A DNA stretch of 64,000 nucleotides from Variibacter gotjawalensis (GTDB lineage Bacteria; Pseudomonadota; Alphaproteobacteria; Rhizobiales; Xanthobacteraceae): assembly GCF_002355335.1 (NCBI RefSeq), contig NZ_AP014946.1:3921501-3985500 (forward strand). Reading direction: 5' to 3'. Shown one piece after another: positions 1 to 8,541 of the stretch. Each line of letters starts with the position of its first letter. Within the stretch, counting starts at the first letter, position 1. The notes below the pieces were generated by a model that ran no database searches, had not been told where the DNA came from, and worked only from the letters and a program-made list of their open reading frames with translations. The translations under genes were made by a program, and so were the position numbers.

Positions 1-2
1 TC

Positions 3-1556
3 AAAAGTCTTGCCGTTGTTTGCACTATTGCCACCGCGCCGTCGCTAGCGCAGGCGCAGACCACTCTTCGCGCCGTCATGCAGTCGGACCTCAAAATTCT
101 TGACCCGATCTGGACGGGCGCCACGATCACGCAGCATCACGGCTACTTGATCTACGACACGCTGTTTGCCTTGGACGCCAACGGTGACGTGCAACCGCAG
201 ATGGTAGAAAAATACGATGAGAGCGCGGACAAGCTGACCTACGTCTTCACGCTTCGCGACGGTCTGCTGTGGCACGATGGCGCGGCGGTCACCGCCGAAG
301 ATTGTATCGCTTCGATCAAGCGCTGGTCGGCACGCGATCCACTCGGTCAGAAACTCGCGGGTTTCATCGAAACGATGACCGCGGACTCCGACCGAACCTT
401 CACGATCAAGCTGAGATCGCAGACCGGTCATCTTCTTTCCGGCTTGGCTAAACCTGCCGCAAACGTGCCGTTTATGATGCCGAAGCGGATCGCCGAAACC
501 GACCCGACAAAGCAGATCACCGAGTACGTCGGCTCCGGACCTTTCGTGTTCAAGAGTGACGAATGGAAGCCCGGCAACAAAACCGTTTACGTCAAGTTCG
601 ACAAATACAAGCCCCGCGCTGAGCCGCCGTCAGGTCTCGCGGGAGGGAAAATCCCCTATCTCGATCGCGTCGAGTGGCTGGCCGTCACCGATAAAATGTC
701 GGCTCTCAATGCATTGCTCCAGGGCGAAATCGACTACGTCGAAGGCGTCCCCCACGACTACATCCAGCTGCTGCAAGATAGCCCCGGCATCGTCCTCTTC
801 CTTCGCAAGAAGCTCAGCAATCAGATCGTTCTGCGCCCCAACCACCTGCACAAGCCGTTCGACAATCCGAAAGCGCGGCAGGCACTTTGGTACGCGCTCA
901 ACCAGAAGGATTTCCTCGACGCGGTCGTAGGTAATCCGAATTATTATGCGGTGTGTAAGTCCTACTTCATTTGCGGCACGGCCCTTGCGAGTCCAGTTGG
1001 CATGGAAGACCTTTTAACATCCGATGCCGCCAAGGCCCGGGCGCTCCTGAAGGAGAGCGGCTATGACGGCGCGCCTATCGTACTCATGCAGGCGACCGAC
1101 ACGCTGATGGTCAACGCACCTCCCGTCGCGAAGGCCTTGCTGGAAAAGGCAGGCTTCAACGTCGACATGCAAGCGATGGATTGGCAGACCCAGGTTGCGC
1201 GCAGGCAGCGGAAAGTTCCGCCCGACGCCGGTGGCTGGAGCTTATCGCTATCCAGCTTCGATTCAGCGGAGATCATGGATCCGATGGTCACCGCCATGAT
1301 GAATGCCAGCTGCGACAAGGGGCTGGCAGGCTGGCCCTGTGATAGCGGCATCGAGAAGCTTCGCGACGACTTCGCACGGGCGACGACACTGCCGGAGAAA
1401 CAAAAGATTGTCGAAGCGATCCAAATCCGCGAGCGGGAGATCGTCACTCACGTCCCGCTCGGACAATGGTATTCTGCTGGTGCATATCGCAAGAACGTCG
1501 ATGGCTTGGTCGACGGTCTCGCGTTAGGCTTCTGGAACATAAAGAAGAAGAACTGA
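3..1556 (+). CDS. Peptide/nickel-type ABC transporter substrate-binding protein (SBP_bac_5), 5' end outside window
   Basis: The frame stays open to the left edge, where it already encodes the hydrophobic core and Ala-x-Ala-like end of a signal peptide (cleavage probably after ...SLAQAQ), so only the first few codons are missing; 517 residues are visible. The mature protein follows the DppA/OppA (family 5) pattern: the early segment on the single output state and query solute, the YDTLF motif, YVFTLRDGLLWHDG with its conserved Leu-Arg-x-Gly-x-x-W-x-DG, and the C-terminal section on bound ligand. It should be a periplasmic receptor delivering oligopeptides or related solutes to the two permeases that follow. 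A hairpin lies between it and the permease gene. Substrate cannot be deduced from sequence. Confidence 0.93.
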   Translation, partial: KSLAVVCTIATAPSLAQAQTTLRAVMQSDLKILDPIWTGATITQHHGYLIYDTLFALDANGDVQPQMVEKYDESADKLTYVFTLRDGLLWHDGAAVTAEDCIASIKRWSARDPLGQKLAGFIETMTADSDRTFTIKLRSQTGHLLSGLAKPAANVPFMMPKRIAETDPTKQITEYVGSGPFVFKSDEWKPGNKTVYVKFDKYKPRAEPPSGLAGGKIPYLDRVEWLAVTDKMSALNALLQGEIDYVEGVPHDYIQLLQDSPGIVLFLRKKLSNQIVLRPNHLHKPFDNPKARQALWYALNQKDFLDAVVGNPNYYAVCKSYFICGTALASPVGMEDLLTSDAAKARALLKESGYDGAPIVLMQATDTLMVNAPPVAKALLEKAGFNVDMQAMDWQTQVARRQRKVPPDAGGWSLSLSSFDSAEIMDPMVTAMMNASCDKGLAGWPCDSGIEKLRDDFARATTLPEKQKIVEAIQIREREIVTHVPLGQWYSAGAYRKNVDGLVDGLALGFWNIKKKN

Positions 1557-1566
1557 CGAAAGTGCC

Positions 1567-1592
1567 CCGGGAGCGGCGCTTGCTTCTCCCGG
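1567..1592 (+). promoter_or_regulatory. Hairpin between binding-protein and permease genes
   Basis: Perfect 7-bp arms (1567-1573 and 1586-1592) enclose a 12-nt loop just after the binding-protein stop codon. No U-tract follows, so it looks more like an mRNA-stabilising or attenuating hairpin that keeps binding-protein message above permease message than a full terminator. This role is inferred. Confidence 0.4.
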
Positions 1593-1634
1593 CTGAATGA
1601 ACCCGATTAATAACGCATAACTTTTTGGGGGCTT

Positions 1635-2576
1635 ATGTTCGGTTATATTCTGCAACGCCTCTTGTCGACGATTCCCGTCGTCATCCTCGTTGCGATTTTC
1701 GTTTTTGTGCTGCTGCGACTGGCGCCGGGCGATCCCGCCGCTGTCATCGCGGGTGATAACGCCAACGCGGAGCAGATCGCTCTGATCCGCACCAAACTCG
1801 GCCTCGATCAGCCGATCTACACGCAGTTCTTTCTGTGGATCGGCCACCTCATTCAGGGTGACTTCGGCGAGTCATTCTTTTTCAAAAAGTCGGTGGGCGA
1901 ACTCATCGCGAGCCGCATAGAGCCGACAATTGCTTTGTCCCTCGCAACCATCACGCTTGCGGTGATCATCGCCGTCCCGCTCGGCGTACTCGCCGCTTAC
2001 AAGCACGGCACCGCCATCGATAAATTCGTCATGGGCTTCTCGGTGCTCGGCTTCTCCGTTCCGATTTTCGTCGTCGGTTACCTGCTGATCTACGTCTTTG
2101 CCATCAAGCTGAATTTGCTTCCTGTGCAGGGCTATCAGCGCATCGGCGACGGCGTGGGCGGCTTCCTACTCCGGCTTGTTCTGCCGACAGTGACGCTTTC
2201 GGTCGCCTATGTCGCGCTTATCGCGCGCATGACGCGCACGAGCGTACTCGACGTGATGGGTGAAGACTACGTCCGCACGGCGCGCGCGAAAGGTCAGGTC
2301 GAGCGCATCGTGTTATTCAAGCACGCCTTGAAGAATGCAGCAGTTCCGATCGTTACCGTCATCGGCCTCGGCATCGCGGGTCTCATCGGCGGCGTGGTCG
2401 TTACCGAAAGTGTCTATTCGATCCCTGGTGTCGGACGCCTCACGGTCGATGCTGTGCTGGCGCGCGACTACCCAACCATCCAAGCCATCATTCTCATGTT
2501 TTCGCTGGTTTACGTTTTCATCAACCTCGCGGTTGATCTCGTCTACCGCATTTTTGATCCGAGGATACGATATTGA
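1635..2576 (+). CDS. ABC transporter permease, DppB/OppB type
   Basis: 313-residue integral membrane protein beginning MFGYILQRLLSTIPVV, the standard N-terminal first helix of DppB-like permeases, followed by the long extracytoplasmic loop with APGDPA and GLDQPI motifs, then five more helices. The cytoplasmic EAA loop (around residues 205-235, RTARAKG...KHALKNA) contacts the ATPase. A G-rich stretch (GGGGG) lies 4 nt before the ATG. It forms the membrane channel with the next gene; its TGA overlaps the TTG start of that gene, implying translational coupling. Confidence 0.95.
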   Translation: MFGYILQRLLSTIPVVILVAIFVFVLLRLAPGDPAAVIAGDNANAEQIALIRTKLGLDQPIYTQFFLWIGHLIQGDFGESFFFKKSVGELIASRIEPTIALSLATITLAVIIAVPLGVLAAYKHGTAIDKFVMGFSVLGFSVPIFVVGYLLIYVFAIKLNLLPVQGYQRIGDGVGGFLLRLVLPTVTLSVAYVALIARMTRTSVLDVMGEDYVRTARAKGQVERIVLFKHALKNAAVPIVTVIGLGIAGLIGGVVVTESVYSIPGVGRLTVDAVLARDYPTIQAIILMFSLVYVFINLAVDLVYRIFDPRIRY

Positions 2577-3511
2577 GCGCCGAACAAACCATTGCGGCGA
2601 GCCCCTCGCCCGACACGCCCGCGCCAGCGCGCCAGCGTTTCGCCATCCGCAGCTTCATCTTCGGCAACTGGTCGACCGCGCTCGGTGTCTTCGTGCTGGC
2701 CTTCATGCTCGCACTCGCGTTGCTGGCGCCGTTCCTCGGCACCATGGACCCGACGGAAATCAATCCGTCGATCCGCAACAAAGGTCCCGGCTTCGAACGC
2801 ACCGTCCGACACGACAACGGCACAACGTCCGTCGTCAAGTATCACATGGGCACTGATAGCCTCGGACGCGACATCTACAGCCGCGTTGTCTACGGCTCGC
2901 GCGTCTCGCTGATCATCGGCGTCACAGTGTCCGTGCTCAGCGTCGCGATCGGCCTCGTGATCGGCCTTTTCGCAGGTTACTACCGCTGGCTGGATGCTGT
3001 CGTGATGCGCATCATGGATGGGCTCATGGCGATCCCCGGCATCTTGCTGGCGATCGGCCTTATCGCGGTCTTCCGCGGCAGCGTGCTCGGCGTCATCGTC
3101 GCGATCGTGGTGCCGGATATTCCGCGCGTCGTGCGTCTCGTGCGCGCCGTCGTTCTGTCCGTGCGAGAGGAGCCTTATGTCGAGGCTGCAATCACGGCCG
3201 GCACGCCGACGCCGACGTTGCTGGTGCGGCACATTTTGCCGAACACCATCCCGCCGTTGATCGTGCAAGGTACGTTCATCGCGGCCGGCGCGATCTTGGT
3301 CGAAGCAGTGCTCTCGTTCTTGGGCATCGGCATTCCACCGGAAACGCCGTCGTGGGGAAACATCATGGCGGAAGGACGTAACCTGTTCCGCATTTATCCG
3401 CACAACATATTCTTCCCAGGAATTTGCCTGGCCCTCACGGTGCTCGCCATCAACATGCTTGGTGACAGCTTGCGTGACCGGTTGGATCCTAAATTGGCGA
3501 AACGCGTATGA
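2573..3511 (+). CDS. ABC transporter permease, DppC/OppC type
   Basis: 312 residues. Translation probably starts at a TTG overlapping the previous stop (TTGA). The cytoplasmic N-terminal tail, first helix around residues 33-53, the conserved HxxGTDxxGRDxxSRxxxGxRxSL segment (here HMGTDSLGRDIYSRVVYGSR) and the EAA loop (AAITAGTPTPTLLVRHILPN) identify the DppC family. Second channel subunit of the importer. It ends in a 4-nt ATGA overlap with the ATPase gene, so all three inner-membrane components are coupled. Confidence 0.95.
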   Translation: MSAEQTIAASPSPDTPAPARQRFAIRSFIFGNWSTALGVFVLAFMLALALLAPFLGTMDPTEINPSIRNKGPGFERTVRHDNGTTSVVKYHMGTDSLGRDIYSRVVYGSRVSLIIGVTVSVLSVAIGLVIGLFAGYYRWLDAVVMRIMDGLMAIPGILLAIGLIAVFRGSVLGVIVAIVVPDIPRVVRLVRAVVLSVREEPYVEAAITAGTPTPTLLVRHILPNTIPPLIVQGTFIAAGAILVEAVLSFLGIGIPPETPSWGNIMAEGRNLFRIYPHNIFFPGICLALTVLAINMLGDSLRDRLDPKLAKRV

Positions 3512-5124
3512 CAGCAGTTCTCGACGTTCAAAACCTCACCGTCGCATTGCCTGGCGGCGCCGATCGGCCTTACGCGGTCGAAAATCTATCGCTCACTGTC
3601 GGGAAAGGCGAACTCGTTTGCGTGGTCGGCGAGTCCGGTTCGGGCAAGTCGGTCACGTCCTTCACCGTCATGGGTTTGCTGCCCAAGACGCTGAAGCCGA
3701 CTGGCGGCCGCATTCTTCTCGAAGGCGACGACCTTCTGACCAAGTCCCCCGCTCAGATGCGCCGTATGCGCGGGAAGAACATGGCGATGATCTTTCAGGA
3801 GCCGATGACGGCCCTTAATCCGGTTATGCGGGTCAGCGAACAAATCGAGGAAGTGCTCGAAATCCACAGCGACATGTCGAGCGCCGATAGGCGCAAGCGT
3901 GTCATCGAAGTGATGGAAGCCGTGCATCTGCCGGATATCCCGCGGCTGATCGACTCCTATCCGCATCAGCTGTCCGGAGGCCAGCGCCAGCGCGTGATGA
4001 TCGCATCGGCGCTCGCGCTCGACCCCGCGCTCCTCATCGCGGACGAGCCGACCACCGCCCTGGACGTGACGACGCAGGCGCAGATCCTCAAGCTCATCAA
4101 GGAGCTACAGGTCCGCCGCAACACCGGCGTTCTCTTCATCACGCACGATTTCGGCGTGGTGGCGGAGATCGCCGACCGCGTCGTCGTCATGCAGCGTGGC
4201 AAGGTCGTTGAACAAGGGCCCGTGCAGAACATCCTGCAGAATCCGCGCGAGGCCTACACGAAGATGCTCATCGGCTCGGTGCCGAGCCTGACACCCGCCA
4301 ACCGTCCACAGATCACCGATGCACCGATCGTCGTCGAGACGATCGGACTGAAGAAGATCTACAAAATGGGCGGGTTCCTGCAGGCGAAGAAAGAGTTCCG
4401 CGCCGCCGACGATATCAACCTGACGGTCCGCCGCGGCGAAACCCTCGGCGTCGTAGGTGAGTCCGGCTCGGGGAAATCGACTGTCGCGCGTTGCATCTCG
4501 CGGCTGATTGATCCGACCGAAGGCGCAATCCGTATCGAAGGCACCGATATCGCCACCGTTCCGGTAAGCAAGCTGCGGCAGAACCGGAAGCGGATCCAAA
4601 TCGTCTTCCAGGACCCCTTCCGCTCGCTCAACCCGCGCATGACGGTCGGCGCCTCGATCGTTGAAGGTCCGATGAACTTCGGCGTCAGCAAGAAAGACGC
4701 GATCGAGAGGGCTCGCGAGCTTATGCGGCTCGTCAAGCTCGATCCGAACGCGCTCGATCGCTTCCCGCATCAATTCTCCGGCGGCCAGCGCCAGCGCATC
4801 TGCATCGCGCGCGCGCTCGCGATGGAGCCCGAGATTTTGATCGCCGACGAAGCTGTATCGGCACTCGACGTATCGGTGCAGCACGAAGTGCTCAAGCTGC
4901 TCGACGAGGTGCGCGTGAAATTCAACCTCGCAGTGCTCTTCATTACTCACGACCTGCGCGTCGCGGCGCAGATCTGTCATCGCATCATGGTCATGCAGCG
5001 CGGCAAGGTGGTAGAGGCCGGCATCACCGCCGATGTCTTCGCCAACCCGCAACACCCCTACACCAAGGCGCTGTTCGACGCGGCCCCCGGCCGCAACTAC
5101 GAATTCGCCAAATTCGTCGCCTGA
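3508..5124 (+). CDS. Fused double ATP-binding protein of peptide ABC importer (DppD-DppF type)
   Basis: 538 residues carrying two complete nucleotide-binding domains. Domain 1 has Walker A GESGSGKS (about residues 46-53), signature LSGGQRQR and Walker B LLIADEPTTALD; domain 2 repeats these with GESGSGKS (about 318-325), FSGGQRQR and ILIADEAVSALD. Each ends with the oligopeptide-transporter C-terminal segment (NPREAYTKMLI, NPQHPYTKALF). One polypeptide therefore replaces the separate DppD and DppF subunits, an arrangement also known in YejF/GsiA relatives. Domain 2 has Ala instead of Pro after the catalytic Asp-Glu (DEA), a common variant. The operon ends here at a strong terminator. Confidence 0.95.
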   Translation: MTAVLDVQNLTVALPGGADRPYAVENLSLTVGKGELVCVVGESGSGKSVTSFTVMGLLPKTLKPTGGRILLEGDDLLTKSPAQMRRMRGKNMAMIFQEPMTALNPVMRVSEQIEEVLEIHSDMSSADRRKRVIEVMEAVHLPDIPRLIDSYPHQLSGGQRQRVMIASALALDPALLIADEPTTALDVTTQAQILKLIKELQVRRNTGVLFITHDFGVVAEIADRVVVMQRGKVVEQGPVQNILQNPREAYTKMLIGSVPSLTPANRPQITDAPIVVETIGLKKIYKMGGFLQAKKEFRAADDINLTVRRGETLGVVGESGSGKSTVARCISRLIDPTEGAIRIEGTDIATVPVSKLRQNRKRIQIVFQDPFRSLNPRMTVGASIVEGPMNFGVSKKDAIERARELMRLVKLDPNALDRFPHQFSGGQRQRICIARALAMEPEILIADEAVSALDVSVQHEVLKLLDEVRVKFNLAVLFITHDLRVAAQICHRIMVMQRGKVVEAGITADVFANPQHPYTKALFDAAPGRNYEFAKFVA

Positions 5125-5142
5125 AACGCCGATTATCGAGAC

Positions 5143-5172
5143 AAAACGGCCCGGAGCAATCCGGGCCGTTTT
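5143..5172 (+). terminator. Rho-independent terminator of the peptide-importer operon
   Basis: Perfect 12-bp arms (5143-5154 and 5161-5172) surround a 6-nt loop. The GC-rich core is flanked by an A-run on the left and a T-run on the right, so it can terminate transcription from the importer operon and, in principle, from the other direction. Confidence 0.9.
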
Positions 5173-5235
5173 CGTTGCCGGTGACACCCGCACGCCGCAT
5201 CGTGTATGCGTGAAGCCTCAAGCCGAGGTGATGTG

Positions 5236-5724
5236 ATGCACTTAGCCGAACTCTTCCGCCAAGCCGAGATCGCGGGCGCGCTTCTCAAGGAGCGCAAAGA
5301 AACGATTGCGATTTCGGAATCGTCAACGGGTGGACTGATTTCGGCCGCCCTCCTCGCCGTCCCTGGAGCTTCGGCTTATTTCCTCGGCGGCGCCGTCGTC
5401 TATACGGTCACGGCGCGCCGCGAATTGCTCGGCATTCCGGACCAGGCGATGCGCGGAATGCGCTCGGCGAGCGAACCATATGCCGAACTCGCGGCTCGCA
5501 CGGTGCGCGAGAAATTCGGCACCACATGGTCGATCGCCGAGACCGGCGCGACTGGACCGAGCGGTAACCGCTACGGCGACGCCGCCGGTCATTGCTGCAT
5601 CGCGATTTCAGGACCACGCGACCTCGTCACGACACTCGAAACCGGCAGCACCGACCGCACCGGCAACATGCAGCAATTCGGCGTGCGCGCCATTGAGCTT
5701 CTGATCGAGACGCTGAAGGCGTAG
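5236..5724 (+). CDS. CinA C-terminal-domain protein (nicotinamide-nucleotide amidohydrolase family)
   Basis: 162 residues from the ATG at 5236, chosen because GAGGTG sits 5 nt upstream; an in-frame ATG at 5206 has no such site. The protein is a stand-alone CinA C-terminal (PncC-like) domain: the ESSTGG motif near the N-terminus, GGAVVYT, and the late GATGPSG segment are present. Family members deamidate nicotinamide mononucleotide to nicotinate mononucleotide in pyridine nucleotide salvage. Here the family's usual GGLISAALLAVPGAS segment is intact. It stands alone between a terminator and the convergent reductase gene. In some relatives the activity is not proven, so the substrate is inferred. 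Confidence 0.88.
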   Translation: MHLAELFRQAEIAGALLKERKETIAISESSTGGLISAALLAVPGASAYFLGGAVVYTVTARRELLGIPDQAMRGMRSASEPYAELAARTVREKFGTTWSIAETGATGPSGNRYGDAAGHCCIAISGPRDLVTTLETGSTDRTGNMQQFGVRAIELLIETLKA

Positions 5725-5733
5725 CCGCGAACT

Positions 5734-5842
5734 CCGCTCATCCCGCGAAAGCAGGGATCTAGCTCGCGCCGGTAGGCGCGAAGAAATGTGTTGCAGCGCG
5801 CTCCGCGCGCCGCTGGATGCCCGCTTTCGCGGGCATGAGCGG
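5734..5842. repeat. Intergenic inverted-repeat element
   Basis: Two arms of about 19-20 nt (5734-5752 and 5823-5842) are inverted copies around the GCTTTCGCGGG core, with inner GC-rich hairpins between. It lies between convergent genes and resembles the non-coding palindromic repeats scattered in Bradyrhizobium-type genomes. It may also terminate transcription from both sides. Confidence 0.65.
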
Positions 5843-5868
5843 TGGTTGGAATGCGTTCCTCGTACAAA

Positions 5869-6792
5869 CTACGCCTTCGCCTGCCGCGCGGAGTAAATCG
5901 ACAAGTTCGTATACGCCGCGGCGATCAGCGGCGTCTTTAACCCCGCATCTTGCCCACGCTTCAACAAATCCCCGACGATCTGATCCGCCTCGATGCGGTA
6001 TCCCTGCACGAGATCGCGATACATCGACGGCGCTTGCGGCGACCCCTTCGACGTCAACGTCGCGCGCGTCGCCTTCAAAAACTCTTCGCTCGGCGCAACG
6101 CCAACCTTGCGAACAATCGATAGCACTTCGTCGAGGAACGCGAGCACGAAGTCGACACCGCCAGGCGCTGCTTCGATCTCGCCGATATTGCCGCGCATCA
6201 GCCCCGTGATGCCGCCAAGCGACGAGAGCAGGGTCCATTTCTCCCACATCTCGCGCATGATGTGCGGCGAGTGGCGCACATCGAAACCCGCGCCTTGCAT
6301 AAATTTATCAAGCGCCTCGGTGCGCGGCGACGGCTTGCCGTCGGCCTCGCCATACGACAAGTCCTGGAACTTCGCGAGCTGAACGATGCGCCCTTCCTTG
6401 TCGAGCGTCGCCGCGACCTTGCAGACGCACGGCGTTGCATTGCGCGCGCTGAATCGCTTTGCGATCACGTCCATATGGCGCATGCCGTTGAGCGTCGGCA
6501 GGATCATCGTGTCCGGCCCAACAGCCGGCGCGATATCCTCCAGCGACTGCTCGAGCCCGAACGCCTTTACGGTCATTAGGATCGCCTCGTAAGGCTCCTT
6601 CAATTCCTTCGCCGTCACGACCTTCGGTGTGACTTTCGCATCCCCATTCGGGCTGATGATCTGCAGTCCGTCCTTCTTCAGCTGCGCTGCGCGTGCATCG
6701 CGCACGAGAAAAGTGACATCGCGGCCGTGCTCCGCGAGGCGGCCGCCAAAATATCCACCGGTCGCACCGGCGCCGACGACGAGAAGACGCAT
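5869..6792 (-). CDS. Ketopantoate reductase family protein (PanE/ApbA-like 2-dehydropantoate 2-reductase)
   Basis: 307 residues from the ATG at 6792, which places the NADPH-binding GxGATG fingerprint (residues 7-12) directly at the N-terminus as in the family; an in-frame GTG at 6840 would add 16 unlikely residues. The C-terminal all-helical domain has the W-x-K-W...GGITGL signature of ApbA_C. Family members reduce ketopantoate to pantoate with NADPH, but many genomes carry several paralogs acting on other 2-oxo acids, and no other pantothenate gene is adjacent. Convergent to the CinA-like gene. Confidence 0.85.
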   Translation of the reverse strand: MRLLVVGAGATGGYFGGRLAEHGRDVTFLVRDARAAQLKKDGLQIISPNGDAKVTPKVVTAKELKEPYEAILMTVKAFGLEQSLEDIAPAVGPDTMILPTLNGMRHMDVIAKRFSARNATPCVCKVAATLDKEGRIVQLAKFQDLSYGEADGKPSPRTEALDKFMQGAGFDVRHSPHIMREMWEKWTLLSSLGGITGLMRGNIGEIEAAPGGVDFVLAFLDEVLSIVRKVGVAPSEEFLKATRATLTSKGSPQAPSMYRDLVQGYRIEADQIVGDLLKRGQDAGLKTPLIAAAYTNLSIYSARQAKA

Positions 6793-6933
6793 TTTTGTTC
6801 TTTCGGATTTTTCTGGAGCTATTTCGAGTGAAGTAGTCACCGGTTCACGTTAAGAGAATGCGACCACACAAAACCGACGCGGAGTGAAGCGGAGACGCGG
6901 GCGACTTTCAAGTCACGCGCGGTTCCTCACAAA

Positions 6934-8523
6934 TCACACCTCGTCTTCCGAAACCGCTTCGCTCCACGGCTGGTAGGGCTCGGTCCCCCCCTCGTTCATC
7001 TCGCCGAGGCGGCGCACTGCGCTCGCAATCGTGAAGTGATACGGGAACACCGTCCGCTCCGCTTCCACAGTCTGGAACTCGGCCGCAAGTGCGGCTTTGA
7101 TTTCCGCCGCGAGCCGATGATCGACGACCACAGTATCGCCGCCCGATACGTCGATGCGCGGCGCATGGATTGCGTCGTCGAGCGAAACACCATTCGCCAT
7201 CATCAGCAGCAACTGCATCACGGCCGGCAGGATCTTGCGTCCGCCCGCGCCGCCAGACGCGACCGCATCGCCCGGCCCCGTCATGATCATCGGCGCATAG
7301 TTCGATAGTGCTTGCCGGCTCGGCGCCAGCGAGTTAGGCCCGCCCGGCCGCGGATCGAACCAGTTGATCGCGTTGTTGAGCAGAATGCCGGTTTGTGGCG
7401 ACATGAATTGCGAACCGAACAGCGAGAGCAACGTTTGCGTCAGCGTGACCATGTTGCCGTCGCGATCGATGACGTTGATATGCGTCGTCGAACCGCCGGC
7501 CGCGATCTCGACCGCATCGCCCATCGTCCGGAAACGCTTCGCCCATGCGGCCTGCAAACCCGACGCAATCGCGCCCCAGGCGCGCGGATCGAACACGCCG
7601 CCGTCCCATCGCTCGCGCATCGTCTCAATAGCATCGAGCACGGTCGGCCCGCCGTTGAGGCGAGACGATGCATGCAGCGTGTAGTCGCCGATCTGCGACG
7701 TGCGGATTGCAGGCGTGCGGACATCGCTCGCGCGCAGAAGGTCCGCCTCGGCGTGAACGCCACCGCCCGCTTTCAAGTCGGCAAGCAGCAACGCGCCGAT
7801 CTCTCCGCCATACAGCGCGCTCGGACCGTCATTGGCGATCGCCTCGAGCGAACGCGCGAGCGCCGGATTCGGCAGACGCAGCGGCGGCTCCGCGGTCGCC
7901 GCGATACCAGGCGACGGCGGCACACCGTGCGGAACGTAAACGGCGGCGCAGCCCGGATCGGCCGAAAGCTCGCGGATGCAGCGCGCGATCATCAACGTCG
8001 TGTGCCAGTCGACCACCGGGCCGGCCGACGCGAGCGCGTAAGCCGGCGCGACGAGATCGCGCCATGGCCGCCGCCCGTAACGCTTATGCGCCTCGGACAC
8101 ACCCGCAACCACGGTCGGCGCCACGGTCGAAACCGCGCCGCGCAAATTGCGATCGTCCTTCACGCGAGGCCAGCCGAACAGATCGCCGCCCGAGCCCTCC
8201 ATCAGGGGATAATCTTCCGGATTGAGCGCGGCCGGCGCCCGCGCGCCGAAATCGAGCGCCGTCACCTGATTGTCCGCCGCCGTGCGCACGAGCATTAAGC
8301 CGGTGCCGCCGATGCCGCTCATCCACGGCTCGAGCACGCCGATGGCAAACGATGTCGCGACCGCCGCATCGACCGCATGACCGCCCGCCGCAAGCACGCG
8401 CGCGCCGATCTCGGACGCGACGCGATTGTGGCTGACCACGATGCCGCCGCGCGAGCGCACGGCCGGCTTGCGCACGATCTGATGCGTGGAGAGGTTCGGC
8501 GAAGTCGCGTTGACCGATGCCAT
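6934..8523 (-). CDS. Gamma-glutamyltransferase family protein (Ntn hydrolase), cytosolic form
   Basis: 529 residues, ATG preceded by AAGGGG. Shows the GGT hallmarks: GGxAVDAAVATSFAIGVLEP near the N-terminus, GGTGLMLV, and the autoprocessing site in GSTTHINVIDRDGN, where a Thr would become the N-terminal nucleophile of the small subunit. Family members cleave gamma-glutamyl bonds or related amides and cephalosporin side chains. No signal peptide is evident, unlike periplasmic Escherichia coli GGT, so it likely acts on imported substrates. It is followed at 18 nt upstream by the carbamoylase-like gene in the same direction, which suggests shared substrates. Confidence 0.9.
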   Translation of the reverse strand: MASVNATSPNLSTHQIVRKPAVRSRGGIVVSHNRVASEIGARVLAAGGHAVDAAVATSFAIGVLEPWMSGIGGTGLMLVRTAADNQVTALDFGARAPAALNPEDYPLMEGSGGDLFGWPRVKDDRNLRGAVSTVAPTVVAGVSEAHKRYGRRPWRDLVAPAYALASAGPVVDWHTTLMIARCIRELSADPGCAAVYVPHGVPPSPGIAATAEPPLRLPNPALARSLEAIANDGPSALYGGEIGALLLADLKAGGGVHAEADLLRASDVRTPAIRTSQIGDYTLHASSRLNGGPTVLDAIETMRERWDGGVFDPRAWGAIASGLQAAWAKRFRTMGDAVEIAAGGSTTHINVIDRDGNMVTLTQTLLSLFGSQFMSPQTGILLNNAINWFDPRPGGPNSLAPSRQALSNYAPMIMTGPGDAVASGGAGGRKILPAVMQLLLMMANGVSLDDAIHAPRIDVSGGDTVVVDHRLAAEIKAALAAEFQTVEAERTVFPYHFTIASAVRRLGEMNEGGTEPYQPWSEAVSEDEV

Positions 8524-8541
8524 GCAGTCCCCTTGTTGTTT